From: an uncultured Acinetobacter sp.
Lineage (GTDB): Bacteria > Pseudomonadota > Gammaproteobacteria > Pseudomonadales > Moraxellaceae
Length of the DNA: 64,000 nt
Assembly: GCA_913777945.1 (NCBI GenBank)
Contig: CAJYTY010000005.1
Coordinates: forward strand, 248,001-312,000
Reading direction: 5' to 3'
This document shows, in pieces, positions 1 through 8,574 of this stretch; within the stretch, counting starts at the first letter, position 1, and each line of letters begins with the position of its first letter. The notes beneath the pieces were generated by a model, which was given only the letters and a program-made list of their open reading frames with translations, searched no databases and was not told the DNA's origin. Position numbers and translations under genes: made by a program.

Positions 1-468
1 TTCCGTCTTGATAAACAACACGCTGAAAGATCTACTTTATATGAGCAGCGAGATATTGTCGTCAATGAAATGGTGAGCTTTGCTCACATGTTCCACAAGA
101 ATATTTTAGAACCTTATTTGGTAAAGCAGCGTTATTGCTCGCAACAGTTACAATCGAATTGGATGGGTAAGTTGAGTGAAGTTGCACTTTCAAGTGGTTT
201 ATTTGCTTATCAATTTGAAGCTGAACAACGTGCGCAAGCTTTATTTGATTGGATGCAACAAAAACTAGAGAAAGGGAATGACTTTGATAAAATGCAAGCC
301 GCTTGGGTGGCATTGCGAGAAGTTAGTCATTTAGAGACAGTCGATATACAGGAAAAACTTGTTTCTATTGAAATTGCGCTAGAAAAGTATAAACAACTTC
401 GTCTGAATCAAATGTTATTAAAAGCAGATACGGATGAAAAAGTGCAGCTCGAAGAAGGTGAAATGTAA
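1..468 (+). CDS. C-terminal fragment of a large protein, possibly glycerol-3-phosphate acyltransferase PlsB
   Basis: The reading frame is open from the first base to the stop at 466-468, so the gene starts before the window; the visible part is 155 residues. It is charged, mostly helical in character and Gln/Glu-rich, with no signal peptide or membrane segment. The pattern of an aromatic/hydrophobic helix (FAHMFHKNILEPYLV) followed by a long helical tail vaguely resembles the C-terminal helical domain of PlsB-type acyltransferases, but no catalytic motif lies in this part, so the assignment is a guess. What is certain is that this is the 3' end of a real gene, because frame and amino-acid composition are consistent throughout. 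Confidence 0.55.
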   Translation, partial: FRLDKQHAERSTLYEQRDIVVNEMVSFAHMFHKNILEPYLVKQRYCSQQLQSNWMGKLSEVALSSGLFAYQFEAEQRAQALFDWMQQKLEKGNDFDKMQAAWVALREVSHLETVDIQEKLVSIEIALEKYKQLRLNQMLLKADTDEKVQLEEGEM

Positions 469-647
469 CGTTTTCTGAAACATATTTAGAAAATGGACGA
501 TTAAATTAATTTAAAAGTGTGCAACAAAAAGACGCAAATTGCGCTAAATAGCATGCTAATCTACATAAAAACAGCCAATAAGTTTATAAAACAGATTGTT
601 GCTCATATCAAAATTGAGTTGCTGAGAAAGGGAAGAGGGAGAACATC

Positions 648-1583
648 TTGAATCGACAAGATGATAAAAAGGCAATGTTCGATATTATGCCTGCAGATAT
701 AGAGTCATCTGATGAAAAACCGTCTTTATCACGTCGGTTAATCAATAAGACATTACAGCACGCACAAGATGCTGTTGAGTTTGCGAGTGACACCTCTCGT
801 AATATTGCAGGTGTTGCAGATGCCGCCTTAGATGCCTTAGATCAAGTTACCCATCATACCAAACGTGGTGTTGAAGGGATGCGAAATACTGTTCGTGATA
901 TGGTATCAGAAACCAGTGAAGCAGCGCGTCAAGTTGCGTTGGCAATGGCACGTGCATCGTTAGGGAAAAGTAGCCTCACCTTATATTTGCCTGAAATGCT
1001 GCTCAATAATCAAATTCGGAAACGTATGGATCGTTCTGAAATTGATGATATTAAAATTGAATGTGGCAATGATCGCTTTCATATCGAATTAGATGGACAC
1101 TATCGGCGTTTCCTATATCGTCTCTCTTTAGAGTTCAATGTTTTAGAATGTCGTATTGGGCAGGAAAAATATTTACGTCTTTGTCAAGTCGATGAGCATC
1201 TGGACTTACAAATTCGTCATGGCGGTACTTTAACAAATTGGGCAGCAAGACGTGTTGGTAATATCAGCTTTGAAGTGATTAATTCCTTACCGATCCCATT
1301 TTTGATCAATCACCTCATTCGTGATGTGCCAGGGATTCAAAAAGAAGGACATCGTTTATGGTATATCGACCTTGAAGAAGCTGGTTTTATTGATTTCATT
1401 AATAACCGCTCATGGATGGTCGATAAGCTATTAAGCTTGACTGATTTCAGTATTTTGCCAGGACTTAATATTTTGCAAGAGAGTCGCGAATTGGTTCAAC
1501 AATTAGTTGATCAATTTGAGATCCGAGGCTTACGTGTTCAGTCTGGACGTTTAGAAGTCCAAGTTGGAATTGGAAGTGAGTAA
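648..1583 (+). CDS. conserved hypothetical protein with amphipathic N-terminal helix
   Basis: A 311-residue protein that I do not recognise. The start is taken as TTG at 648, because a GGGAGA-type ribosome binding site lies about 8 bases upstream; an ATG at 675 is the alternative. Residues about 25-115 are rich in Ala, Asp, Val and Thr with heptad-like spacing, as in apolipoprotein-like or coiled amphipathic helices. Residues about 115-311 look like a compact folded domain with alternating beta-like segments. There is no signal peptide or clear transmembrane helix, so it is probably cytoplasmic or membrane-peripheral. It is followed directly by a strong terminator, so it ends its transcription unit. 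Confidence 0.8.
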   Translation: MNRQDDKKAMFDIMPADIESSDEKPSLSRRLINKTLQHAQDAVEFASDTSRNIAGVADAALDALDQVTHHTKRGVEGMRNTVRDMVSETSEAARQVALAMARASLGKSSLTLYLPEMLLNNQIRKRMDRSEIDDIKIECGNDRFHIELDGHYRRFLYRLSLEFNVLECRIGQEKYLRLCQVDEHLDLQIRHGGTLTNWAARRVGNISFEVINSLPIPFLINHLIRDVPGIQKEGHRLWYIDLEEAGFIDFINNRSWMVDKLLSLTDFSILPGLNILQESRELVQQLVDQFEIRGLRVQSGRLEVQVGIGSE

Positions 1584-1590
1584 GCAATAA

Positions 1591-1618
1591 AAAAGCCACT
1601 GTCAATGCAGTGGCTTTT
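1591..1618. terminator. bidirectional intrinsic terminator
   Basis: An 11-bp stem (1591-1601 with 1608-1618, core GCCACTG/CAGTGGC) with a 6-base loop, an A-run on the left and a T-run on the right. It can end the unknown gene on the plus strand and the tRNA-Glu pair on the minus strand. Confidence 0.85.
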
Positions 1619-1625
1619 TAGAATT

Positions 1626-1701
1626 TGGCGTCCCTACGGGGATTCGAACCCCGGTTACCGCCGTGAAAGGGCGATGTCCTAGGCCTCTAGACGATAGGGA
1701 C
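1626..1701 (-). tRNA. tRNA-Glu (anticodon TTC)
   Basis: A 76-nt gene ending in encoded CCA. On the minus strand it begins GTCCCTATCGTCTAGAGG and has the anticodon loop CTTTCAC with TTC at positions 34-36, the T-loop GTTCGAATCC and a fully paired acceptor stem GTCCCTA/TAGGGAC. It is identical over all 76 bases to the copies at 1739 and 3550. It is second in a pair transcribed from the promoter at 1832-1860. Confidence 0.97.
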
Positions 1702-1738
1702 TTATATGAGGCATACATCTGAAAACAATAATAAATAT

Positions 1739-1814
1739 TGGCGTCCCTACGGGGATTCGAACCCCGGTTACCGCCGTGAAAGGGCGATGTCCTAGGCCTC
1801 TAGACGATAGGGAC
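1739..1814 (-). tRNA. tRNA-Glu (anticodon TTC), second copy
   Basis: Identical to the neighbouring copy, with the same cloverleaf and encoded CCA. It is separated from it by 37 bases and is first in transcription order. The promoter at 1832-1860 lies directly upstream. Confidence 0.97.
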
Positions 1815-1831
1815 GTTTCAGAGGTGGGCGT

Positions 1832-1860
1832 ATATTAGGGTGAATTGGATAGGGTGTCAA
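1832..1860 (-). promoter_or_regulatory. sigma-70 promoter of the tRNA-Glu pair
   Basis: Read on the minus strand: a perfect -35 TTGACA, a 17-base spacer and a -10 TAATAT, followed by a GC-rich discriminator (ACGCCCACC). Spacing to the first tRNA is about 17 bases after the -10. The GC-rich discriminator is the type associated with stringent control of stable RNA genes. Confidence 0.85.
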
Positions 1861-1984
1861 ACACTTTTCCAAAGAAAATCTAAAAAAATCTTGTGAATGT
1901 CTAAAAATAAAACATATTGTAGAATAAATAATCAAAATAAAGAAGTTAAAGTAAAAATATCAAGCAAGTTAATTTAAGTTAAAT

Positions 1985-2012
1985 AAAAAATGCAGCTTAA
2001 GCTGCATTTTTT
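1985..2012 (-). terminator. terminator of the amino-acid permease gene
   Basis: A perfect palindrome with stem AAAAAATGCAGC paired to GCTGCATTTTTT around a TTAA loop, 14 bases beyond the permease stop codon. Confidence 0.85.
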
Positions 2013-2025
2013 ATTCATTATAATT

Positions 2026-3432
2026 TTATGTACGATCACGGTAGAAAACGTAGTAACTTAAATAACAAGCGGCAATAAACAGTAAGCATCCAATAAAACC
2101 AGCCTGCATTTCAGGATCGTATGCCATGCTGAGACCTGTAATTAAACAGAAAACAAAACCTAAGATGGGAACGATTGGATAAAGTGGTGCAGCAAATTTT
2201 AAATCTTTTGCTGAATGTCCAGTCTTGTACCATTGGCGTCTAAAGTTAAACTGACTCCAACAAATACTCATCCACACGATGACCATCGTGAATGCAGCAA
2301 CACCTAGTAAATTTTTGAAAATTGTCTCTGGGGCAAAATGCTCAGATAGTAATCCGGGAATTGCGCCAAACATGGTTACCACTAGCGCAATGATAGGCGT
2401 ACCACTCTTAGACAATTTTGAGAATATGCTTGGCAGTTGGCGTTGATCAGATAAAGACCACATCATGCGGGAAGCCGCATAGAGACCTGAGTTTGCAGCG
2501 GATAATAAGGCAGTAATAATCACGAAGCGAATAATATCGTCGGCATATGGAATACCGATGTATTTAAATACCGTTACGAAAGGGCTGCTACTCACTCCAT
2601 CACCGCCTAAGCCAGCTACATGGAAAGGAAGTAATGCACTAATAACAACAATCGTACCCACAAAGAAAATTAATAGTCGCCAAATTGCTGCATTAATTGC
2701 TTTAGGAACATTTTCAGCTGGATTTTTGGTTTCACCTGCGGCAACACCAATGAGTTCAGTTCCAGAAAAGGCAAAGTTAACAATTAACATCGTGGTGAAA
2801 ATTGGAAAAAGACCTTGTGGAAACCAACCATGTGCCGTTAAGTTATGAAATAACGGTGCTGATTCAGTGCCTTGGAATGGAATGAAACCAAAAATTGCGC
2901 ATAAACCTAAAAGGATAAAGGCAATAACGGTAATGACTTTGACTAATGCAAGCCAAAATTCTGATTCAGCAAAAATGCGGGTTGAACTTAAATTTAATCC
3001 TAAAATCGTAATTGCAAAAATAATGGTCCAAATCCACATTGAAATATGAGGAAACCATTCTTGCATGAGTAAGGCTGCGGCAGTAAATTCTGTACCAAGC
3101 GTTGCGGTCCATGTCAGCCAATACAGCCAAGAAATCATATAACCCGTTCCTGGGCCAATATATTTTTGAGCGTATGCGCCAAAAGATCCAGCCACAGGCA
3201 TATGTACTGCGAGCTCACCTAAACAGAGCATAACCATATAGGCAATTAAACCACCTAAAAAGTAGGCAATAATTGCGCCGATAGGACCCGTTTGAGCGAT
3301 GACCTCGCCAGAACCTAAAAATAAACCTGTACCAATTGCACCGCCTAATGAAAGCATAACTAGGTGACGGGTGCTCATTGCACGTTTTAATGTTTTTGAT
3401 TCAGAGGTAGCATTTGAGTTGGAAGATTGCAT
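2026..3432 (-). CDS. amino-acid permease, AAT family (APC superfamily)
   Basis: A proton-coupled amino-acid importer of the inner membrane. The ATG at 3432 gives 468 residues; an upstream TTG at 3492 would add 20 residues not typical of the family. The family signature GGAIGTGLFLGSG is in the first membrane helix, and the helix-6 block GTELIGVAAGET and the STR/NSGLYAASRM region are present. About 12 hydrophobic segments can be seen. It most resembles the LysP/MmuP/RocE/ProY group, but the substrate cannot be read from the sequence. The gene sits between identical tRNA-Glu genes on the same strand and has its own terminator. Confidence is high for the family and low for the substrate. Confidence 0.9.
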   Translation of the reverse strand: MQSSNSNATSESKTLKRAMSTRHLVMLSLGGAIGTGLFLGSGEVIAQTGPIGAIIAYFLGGLIAYMVMLCLGELAVHMPVAGSFGAYAQKYIGPGTGYMISWLYWLTWTATLGTEFTAAALLMQEWFPHISMWIWTIIFAITILGLNLSSTRIFAESEFWLALVKVITVIAFILLGLCAIFGFIPFQGTESAPLFHNLTAHGWFPQGLFPIFTTMLIVNFAFSGTELIGVAAGETKNPAENVPKAINAAIWRLLIFFVGTIVVISALLPFHVAGLGGDGVSSSPFVTVFKYIGIPYADDIIRFVIITALLSAANSGLYAASRMMWSLSDQRQLPSIFSKLSKSGTPIIALVVTMFGAIPGLLSEHFAPETIFKNLLGVAAFTMVIVWMSICWSQFNFRRQWYKTGHSAKDLKFAAPLYPIVPILGFVFCLITGLSMAYDPEMQAGFIGCLLFIAACYLSYYVFYRDRT

Positions 3433-3549
3433 ACCACAATTTGTCCAAGCGTGGAGAAGCGGGTATTTTATGTAAAATTTTGAAATGTGCAATCTGAATG
3501 AATGAATGTTTAGTTGAAAATTATAATTTTAATTATTTTACATAAAATA

Positions 3550-3625
3550 TGGCGTCCCTACGGGGATTCGAACCCCGGTTACCGCCGTGAAAGGGCGATG
3601 TCCTAGGCCTCTAGACGATAGGGAC
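3550..3625 (-). tRNA. tRNA-Glu (anticodon TTC), third copy
   Basis: Identical to the copies at 1626 and 1739 over 76 bases including CCA. It lies 26 bases after tRNA-Ala on the same strand and is probably co-transcribed with it. The bases just upstream of this copy resemble those upstream of the 1626 copy (CTTAT followed by TGAGGCA on the plus strand), pointing to duplication with flanks. Confidence 0.97.
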
Positions 3626-3651
3626 TTATTGAGGCAACACAAATTGAAGTT

Positions 3652-3727
3652 TGGTGGAGCCAAGCAGGATCGAACTGCTGACCTCTACAATGCCATTGTA
3701 GCGCTCTACCAACTGAGCTATGACCCC
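3652..3727 (-). tRNA. tRNA-Ala (anticodon GGC)
   Basis: A 76-nt gene; the minus strand reads GGGGTCATAGCTCAGTTGG at the 5' end. The anticodon stem CTACA/TGTAG encloses ATGGCAT, giving anticodon GGC, and the T-loop is GTTCGATCC with encoded CCA. It is first in a two-tRNA unit with tRNA-Glu. Confidence 0.97.
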
Positions 3728-3743
3728 AGTCTGTGTGAGCGCA

Positions 3744-3772
3744 ATATTAGGGCGAATGCGCTCACACGTCAA
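3744..3772 (-). promoter_or_regulatory. sigma-70 promoter of tRNA-Ala/tRNA-Glu
   Basis: Minus-strand -35 TTGACG, 17-base spacer and -10 TAATAT, then a GC-rich discriminator (TGCGC). It lies in the 58-bp gap between gltX and tRNA-Ala, so the tRNAs need not depend on read-through from gltX. Confidence 0.8.
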
Positions 3773-3785
3773 TGATTAAACTGAA

Positions 3786-5294
3786 TTAATTCTCACTATT
3801 TGCATCATTTTTCGGCAGTTTTAGTGATTCGTTTAATTTTTCCCAAACTTTGAGTTCTTTCTTGCTTGGTCCACCTACGATTTCTAAGGCATGACGTAAA
3901 CGTGCAAAAGTCAAATCAGGACCTAGTGTTACCATAGATTGCATCACAGGCGTTGAACTCGTTGAACCCGCAATCGCAATAAAGAATGCTGGCATAAAGT
4001 CACGAAGTTTAACTTCCATTTGAGTGGCTAAATCCATCAGCGTTTGGCTGACAGTATCATTATTCCACGTAAACTGACTTTCTAAGCGCCAAATTGCAAA
4101 TTGTAAGCTTTGACGAACTTGTTCTTCTGTCAATTTTTTGCTTTCAAACTGTTCTTTACTGATTTGTGGCATGTGATTGAAATAGAAACCAGCCCAATTC
4201 ACAGCTTCTGAAAGTAGATTGATACGAGGTTGAATCGCAGCCGCAATGTCTTCAAGTGTTTGACGGTCGCTTTTCCATGTTAATAGGCGATCTAGAAGTT
4301 GTCTCGGTGTTAAGCCTTTGATCCATTGACCGTTCAGCCAATTAAGTTTTTCAACATCAAAGATTGGGCCGCCCAATGAAACACGCTGTACATCAAAGTT
4401 TTCAACCATGTCCTGTAATGTGAATACTTCACGCTCATCAGGCATTGACCAACCCATGCGACCTAAATAATTCAATAATGCTTCTGGTAATACACCGATG
4501 TCGCGATAGTAATTAATAGAAGTTGGGTTCTTACGTTTAGACAGCTTTGATTTATCTGGATTACGCAACAATGGCATGTGACATAAGGTTGGCATTTCCC
4601 AACCGAAGTATTGATAAAGCAACTGATGCTTAGGTGCTGAAGGCAGCCATTCTTCCCCACGTAATACATGGGTAATTTCCATCAAATGATCATCCACGAC
4701 ATTAGCAAGATGGTAAGTTGGTAAACCATCCGTTTTTAGCAACACTTGCATGTCAACTTGTGCCCAAGGAATCTCCACTTCACCACGAAGCAAATCATTA
4801 ATCTTACAAATACCATCTTCAGGTACTTTCATTCGAATGACATGTGGTTCACCTGCAGCAAGGCGTTGTTGTACTTCTTCTTGTGAAAGTTTTAAGCCGC
4901 GACCATCATATTTTGGCGTTTCACCACGTGCTTGCTGCTCTGCACGCATTTGGTCTAGCTCTTCAGCTGTTGCGAAACAATAGAAAGCATGTCCTTTTTC
5001 AACCAAATCTAAGGCATATTGCTTGTAAATACCCATACGTTCCGATTGACGATACGGCGCATGAGGGCCACCCACATCTGGACCTTCTGACCAGTTCAAT
5101 CCTAACCAACGTAAAGAATCTAAAATCATCTTTTCTGATTCAGGTGTTGAGCGGAGTTGATCTGTGTCCTCAATACGTAAAATAAATTCACCGCCGTGCT
5201 GTTTAGCAAAACATAAATTAAATAACGCAATATAAGCAGTACCTACATGAGGGAAACCTGTAGGAGAAGGCGCAATACGGGTACGAACTTTCAT
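3786..5294 (-). CDS. gltX: glutamyl-tRNA synthetase
   Basis: Charges tRNA-Glu with glutamate in the cytoplasm (class I synthetase). It has 502 residues, the usual length. The N-terminus [14 protein letters not shown] carries the HIGH-type motif as HVGT (16-19), and the KMSKS-type motif is KLSKR at 250-254. The tRNA-contacting anticodon-binding domain fills the C-terminal third. The ATG at 5294 starts directly at the conserved [13 protein letters not shown]. It is transcribed towards the tRNA-Ala/tRNA-Glu genes, a synthetase-next-to-substrate arrangement also known from pseudomonads. A second GlxRS elsewhere in the genome cannot be excluded from this window. Confidence 0.98.
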   Translation of the reverse strand: MKVRTRIAPSPTGFPHVGTAYIALFNLCFAKQHGGEFILRIEDTDQLRSTPESEKMILDSLRWLGLNWSEGPDVGGPHAPYRQSERMGIYKQYALDLVEKGHAFYCFATAEELDQMRAEQQARGETPKYDGRGLKLSQEEVQQRLAAGEPHVIRMKVPEDGICKINDLLRGEVEIPWAQVDMQVLLKTDGLPTYHLANVVDDHLMEITHVLRGEEWLPSAPKHQLLYQYFGWEMPTLCHMPLLRNPDKSKLSKRKNPTSINYYRDIGVLPEALLNYLGRMGWSMPDEREVFTLQDMVENFDVQRVSLGGPIFDVEKLNWLNGQWIKGLTPRQLLDRLLTWKSDRQTLEDIAAAIQPRINLLSEAVNWAGFYFNHMPQISKEQFESKKLTEEQVRQSLQFAIWRLESQFTWNNDTVSQTLMDLATQMEVKLRDFMPAFFIAIAGSTSSTPVMQSMVTLGPDLTFARLRHALEIVGGPSKKELKVWEKLNESLKLPKNDANSEN

Positions 5295-5338
5295 AAATTA
5301 TCGAAGCTTAAATTAAAATTGAAACTATTATAACGAAA

Positions 5339-5365
5339 AAGCCTAGTCACAGCATGACTAGGCTT
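5339..5365 (-). terminator. terminator after the small secreted protein gene
   Basis: An 11-bp stem (5339-5349 with 5355-5365, AAGCCTAGTCA/TGACTAGGCTT) with a 5-base loop. The adjacent A-run at 5336-5340 is a T-run on the minus strand. It separates the small gene from gltX. Confidence 0.8.
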
Positions 5366-5399
5366 ATTTAAACATGTAGAGCGTTACATATTTAAAAGA

Positions 5400-5702
5400 T
5401 CAAGATGTATGCGGTTGAAAAATAGTCTGAACAAAGCGTGAAAAACGTTCGTGTTGGCTTGCAAAGAACGTTTGCGTTGGTGTTGTACGAATCGTATTCA
5501 ACATTTTTAATTCGTCATCTGTTGAAGGCAACATCGCCGTATTACGTTTTTGTTGATCAAGCGCTTTCACAATTAACGAAGACGATTTGTCTATCGTTTT
5601 AATATTATTGTTTTCTTTAATTGCAGCTGCATGTCCAACTTGAATAGAACACACCAAAAATAAGCTTAAGCATAGTGTTTTTTTAAGTTTTGATGCTTGC
5701 AC
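5400..5702 (-). CDS. small predicted secreted protein, unknown function
   Basis: A 100-residue protein starting at GTG 5702, chosen because AAGGGGA lies 7 bases upstream. Residues 1-25 form a classic Sec signal peptide (KLKK, then a hydrophobic core to VGHA), with cleavage expected around residue 25-27; there is no lipobox. The mature part, about 75 residues, is polar (Asn, Lys, Ser, Thr) without cysteines and ends in a short amphipathic stretch (ERFSRFVQTIF). I do not recognise the family. It has its own terminator and is probably monocistronic, divergent from the sulfate-binding protein gene. Confidence 0.75.
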   Translation of the reverse strand: MQASKLKKTLCLSLFLVCSIQVGHAAAIKENNNIKTIDKSSSLIVKALDQQKRNTAMLPSTDDELKMLNTIRTTPTQTFFASQHERFSRFVQTIFQPHTS

Positions 5703-6109
5703 GGTAACATCCCCTTCATGACTTCGAGTCTACAAGACTAACTAAATGACTATAGTATTGCTTTAATCATACGATTCAAACATAAATTTTAATAAAAAAG
5801 TATAACTACATCACACTTTTTACAAAAAATAATAAATAAACACACTTTTGGGTATTGTAAGCCTGATGGCTAGAATATGTGCAAATCAAATCTAACAAGC
5901 AAATGTGTAGAAAAAGTGGAGAATGATAATTTTTCTCAAAATAAAAATAACATGAATAAACACTTAGCATTTTAACTGCAATACATCCTTAATATTACGA
6001 TATATAAAAAAAAGAATAATTTCTAAATTATTGATATAACTATATGATTGTAAATTATTTTTAAATAAATATAGTGGTCACAAATATACAGAAAATGAGT
6101 GAATAATAA
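5703..6109. other. 407-bp AT-rich divergent intergenic region
   Basis: It lies between the small secreted gene (minus) and the sulfate-binding protein gene (plus) and must hold both promoters. It is very AT-rich. I see no convincing consensus promoter, RNA gene or repeat. A GG...GC pair near 5868 (GGCTAGAATATGTGC) has 11 instead of 10 bases between its elements and is not accepted as a sigma-54 site. Confidence 0.5.
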
Positions 6110-7105
6110 ATGAAAATAGTGATCGCCGCGGCATTGCTTGCTTTGGGTCTAAATAGCATAGCGCAGGCAGCTACAACGTTTTTAAATGTATCTTATGATC
6201 CAACACGAGAGTTTTATCAAGAATATAACCAAGCATTTGGTCAATATTGGAAACAGCGTACAGGTCAAGAGGTCGATTTTAAACAATCGCATGGTGGTTC
6301 AGGCAAACAGGCACGATCGGTAATTGATGGTTTACAGGCTGATGTTGTGACATTGGCTTTGGCGAATGATATTGATGAAATTGCGAATGCAGGTCTCATT
6401 CGTAAAGATTGGCAAAAACAATTTAAAAATAATTCTGCACCTTATACATCAACAGTAGTATTCCTTGTCCGTAAAGGAAATCCGAAAAATATCCGTGATT
6501 GGAATGATCTTACCAAAGAGGGTGTCGAAATTATTACCCCAAATCCGAAAACAGGTGGAGCACCGCGTTGGATTTATTTATCGGCATGGGGCTATGCGTT
6601 GAAACAACCCGGTGGAAATGATGCTAAAGCCCGTGATTTAGTGAAAAAATTATACCAAAATGTCAAAGTACTTGATTCGGGAGCGCGGGGTTCTTTAACT
6701 ACATTCGCTGAGCGAGGTATAGGCGATGTGTTACTGTCATGGGAAAATGAAGCTTTATTGGCGACCCAAGGTTTAGGTAAAGATAAATACGATATTGTTT
6801 ATCCATCAATTTCGATTTTGGCTGAGCCTTCAGTTGCGATTGTAGATAAAACCGTGGATAAAGATGGTAATCGCAATTTAGCGCGAGGCTATTTAAATTT
6901 TCTTTATTCACCGTTAGGACAGGAACTTGCAGCAAAACATTATTTCCGTCCACGTAATCCGCAAGTTGCAGCAAAATATGCGAAACAATTTCCAAAGATC
7001 AAACTCTTCAGCATTAATGATGTATTTGGTGGATGGGCAAAAGCGCAGAAAACCCACTTTGTGAATGGTGCGATTTTTGATCAAATTTATACAGATAAAC
7101 AGTAA
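6110..7105 (+). CDS. sbp: periplasmic sulfate-binding protein of a sulfate/thiosulfate ABC importer
   Basis: Binds sulfate in the periplasm and delivers it to a CysTWA-type ABC importer for cysteine synthesis. It has 331 residues with a signal peptide cleaved after ...NSIAQA (residue 20). Family hallmarks include [16 protein letters not shown] at the mature N-terminus, [16 protein letters not shown] (anion-binding loop), [12 protein letters not shown], and the PKTGGAPRW and [15 protein letters not shown] blocks. The permease and ATPase genes are not next to it, so it is a stand-alone copy here, probably under CysB control as in relatives (inference). It could equally be called cysP, since the two are hard to tell apart by sequence. 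Confidence 0.93.
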   Translation: MKIVIAAALLALGLNSIAQAATTFLNVSYDPTREFYQEYNQAFGQYWKQRTGQEVDFKQSHGGSGKQARSVIDGLQADVVTLALANDIDEIANAGLIRKDWQKQFKNNSAPYTSTVVFLVRKGNPKNIRDWNDLTKEGVEIITPNPKTGGAPRWIYLSAWGYALKQPGGNDAKARDLVKKLYQNVKVLDSGARGSLTTFAERGIGDVLLSWENEALLATQGLGKDKYDIVYPSISILAEPSVAIVDKTVDKDGNRNLARGYLNFLYSPLGQELAAKHYFRPRNPQVAAKYAKQFPKIKLFSINDVFGGWAKAQKTHFVNGAIFDQIYTDKQ

Positions 7106-7140
7106 ATAAATTATATATAAAATTTGTGATTGAATCTGAG

Positions 7141-7170
7141 AAAGCAAATACACGAAGTATTTGCTTTTTT
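7141..7170 (+). terminator. terminator of the sulfate-binding protein gene
   Basis: Stem AAAGCAAATAC/GTATTTGCTTT (7141-7151 with 7157-7167), 5-base loop, then T-run to 7170. Confidence 0.8.
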
Positions 7171-7302
7171 GTTGCATAAAAAATGATAAGAAAACGGTTT
7201 TATCTATGAAAAGTTAAGAATTCTCTACAAAAAGTCGTTTGGTACTGGGATAAAACAAGGTGATAATGTGCAGTTACATTTTTAGCTATTGATCCTATTG
7301 TT

Positions 7303-8226
7303 ATGTCGCATATTTCTGTCTTACTTCATGAAACCGTTGATGGCGTATTGGCAGGTCGCGATACTGGTATTTTTGTCGATGCAACGTTTGGTCGAGGAGG
7401 GCATACCAAGCTCTTACTTTCCAAATTGGATCAAAATGCACGTGTTTACGCCTTTGACAAAGATCCTCAGGCACTTGAAGTTGCCGCGCAATTAGAACAA
7501 GAAGATCCGCGGTTTAAAATCATTCATGCCAGTTTTGCCGATATTCAGGCGGAATTAACAAATATTGGGATTACCGAAGTTGACGGCATTATGGCCGATT
7601 TGGGTGTGTCTTCACCGCAACTTGATCAAGCAGAACGTGGGTTTAGCTTTATGCAAGATGGTCCACTAGACATGCGTATGGATAATTCTCAAGGTTTAAC
7701 TGCGGCTGAATGGTTACTTGAAATCGAAGAAGAAAAATTAGCCAATATTATTTTTCAATATGGTGAAGAGCGTTATAGTCGCCGTATTGCCAAAGCGATT
7801 AAACTGGCAGGCGAAATCACCACAACAGCGCAATTAGCTGAAATTGTTAAGGTTGCACATCCAAAGTGGGAAAAGCATAAACATCCTGCAACGCGTACTT
7901 TCCAAGCGATTCGTATCGCAATTAACAAAGAGCTTGATGATATTGAAACGTTTTTACCGCAAGCTGTAGAATTACTGAAAGTACAAGGACAGTTGGCTGT
8001 GATTAGCTTCCACTCTTTGGAAGATCGTTTGATTAAACAATTTATTCAAAAAGAATCAACTTTAGCGGAAGATCATGGTTGGGGAATGCCTCAAGCACAG
8101 ATCGATACGCGACGTTTAAAGAAAGTGTCTCGTATTCGTGCGAGTGAAGCAGAAGTAAAAGCAAATCCTCGTTCGCGTAGTGCATGGTTACGTGTAGCAG
8201 AGCGTTTAGAGCAGAAAGGCAGATAA
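7303..8226 (+). CDS. rsmH: 16S rRNA m4C1402 methyltransferase
   Basis: SAM-dependent enzyme that N4-methylates C1402 of 16S rRNA (formerly MraW). It has 307 residues. The SAM-binding motif is DATFGRGGHT (26-35), followed by ADLGVSSPQLD (98-108), RGFSF, and FHSLEDRLIK near residue 223. It is the first gene of the division/cell-wall operon. MraZ, which usually precedes it, is absent from the 197 bp upstream. The ATG at 7303 has no clear Shine-Dalgarno sequence but matches the family N-terminus (HISVLLHE). Its stop overlaps the ftsL start by one base. Confidence 0.97.
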   Translation: MSHISVLLHETVDGVLAGRDTGIFVDATFGRGGHTKLLLSKLDQNARVYAFDKDPQALEVAAQLEQEDPRFKIIHASFADIQAELTNIGITEVDGIMADLGVSSPQLDQAERGFSFMQDGPLDMRMDNSQGLTAAEWLLEIEEEKLANIIFQYGEERYSRRIAKAIKLAGEITTTAQLAEIVKVAHPKWEKHKHPATRTFQAIRIAINKELDDIETFLPQAVELLKVQGQLAVISFHSLEDRLIKQFIQKESTLAEDHGWGMPQAQIDTRRLKKVSRIRASEAEVKANPRSRSAWLRVAERLEQKGR

Positions 8227-8564
8227 TGAATAAAAAGAATGATGATGAGATCATATCTAGCAGCAAGAAAGGACTGAAAAAAGTTGTAGTGTATGCTGTG
8301 CTGATTGCGATGGTATTCACAAGCGCAATGATGGTGGTCTTTCAAGTGTTTGAATATCGTCATGATTATCGTGATTTAAGTGCTTATATGCGTGAAAGAG
8401 ATGATCTGAATGCAGAATGGGGGCGCTTGCTGATTGAACAACAAACGTTTGGTGCAACTGCGCAGATTGGCTCTCGTGCTGTTACACAATTGCGGATGTT
8501 TTCACCGCCCGCAGCACAAACGGTTGTGATTTCTTTACCTATGACTTCAAAGCAAGACAAATAA
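8226..8564 (+). CDS. ftsL: cell division protein FtsL
   Basis: Bitopic inner-membrane division protein that joins FtsB and FtsQ and activates the FtsW-FtsI synthase. It has 112 residues from the ATG at 8226, which overlaps the rsmH stop (TAATG) and indicates translational coupling. There is a short basic cytoplasmic tail (1-19), one membrane helix (about 20-41), then a periplasmic coiled-coil region (about 42-95). Sequence conservation in this family is weak; the call rests on topology, size and position between rsmH and ftsI. Confidence 0.9.
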   Translation: MNKKNDDEIISSSKKGLKKVVVYAVLIAMVFTSAMMVVFQVFEYRHDYRDLSAYMRERDDLNAEWGRLLIEQQTFGATAQIGSRAVTQLRMFSPPAAQTVVISLPMTSKQDK

Positions 8565-8574
8565 GGCATGCTGT

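Noticed and set aside
3433-3492. Longer permease reading frame from TTG 3492
   Set aside because: The extra 20 residues are not typical of AAT permeases; ATG 3432 fits the family N-terminus.
5867-5882. Sigma-54-like sequence (GGCTAGAATATGTGC) upstream of the sulfate-binding protein gene
   Set aside because: The GG and GC elements are 11, not 10, bases apart, and sulfate uptake genes are normally controlled through CysB and sigma-70.
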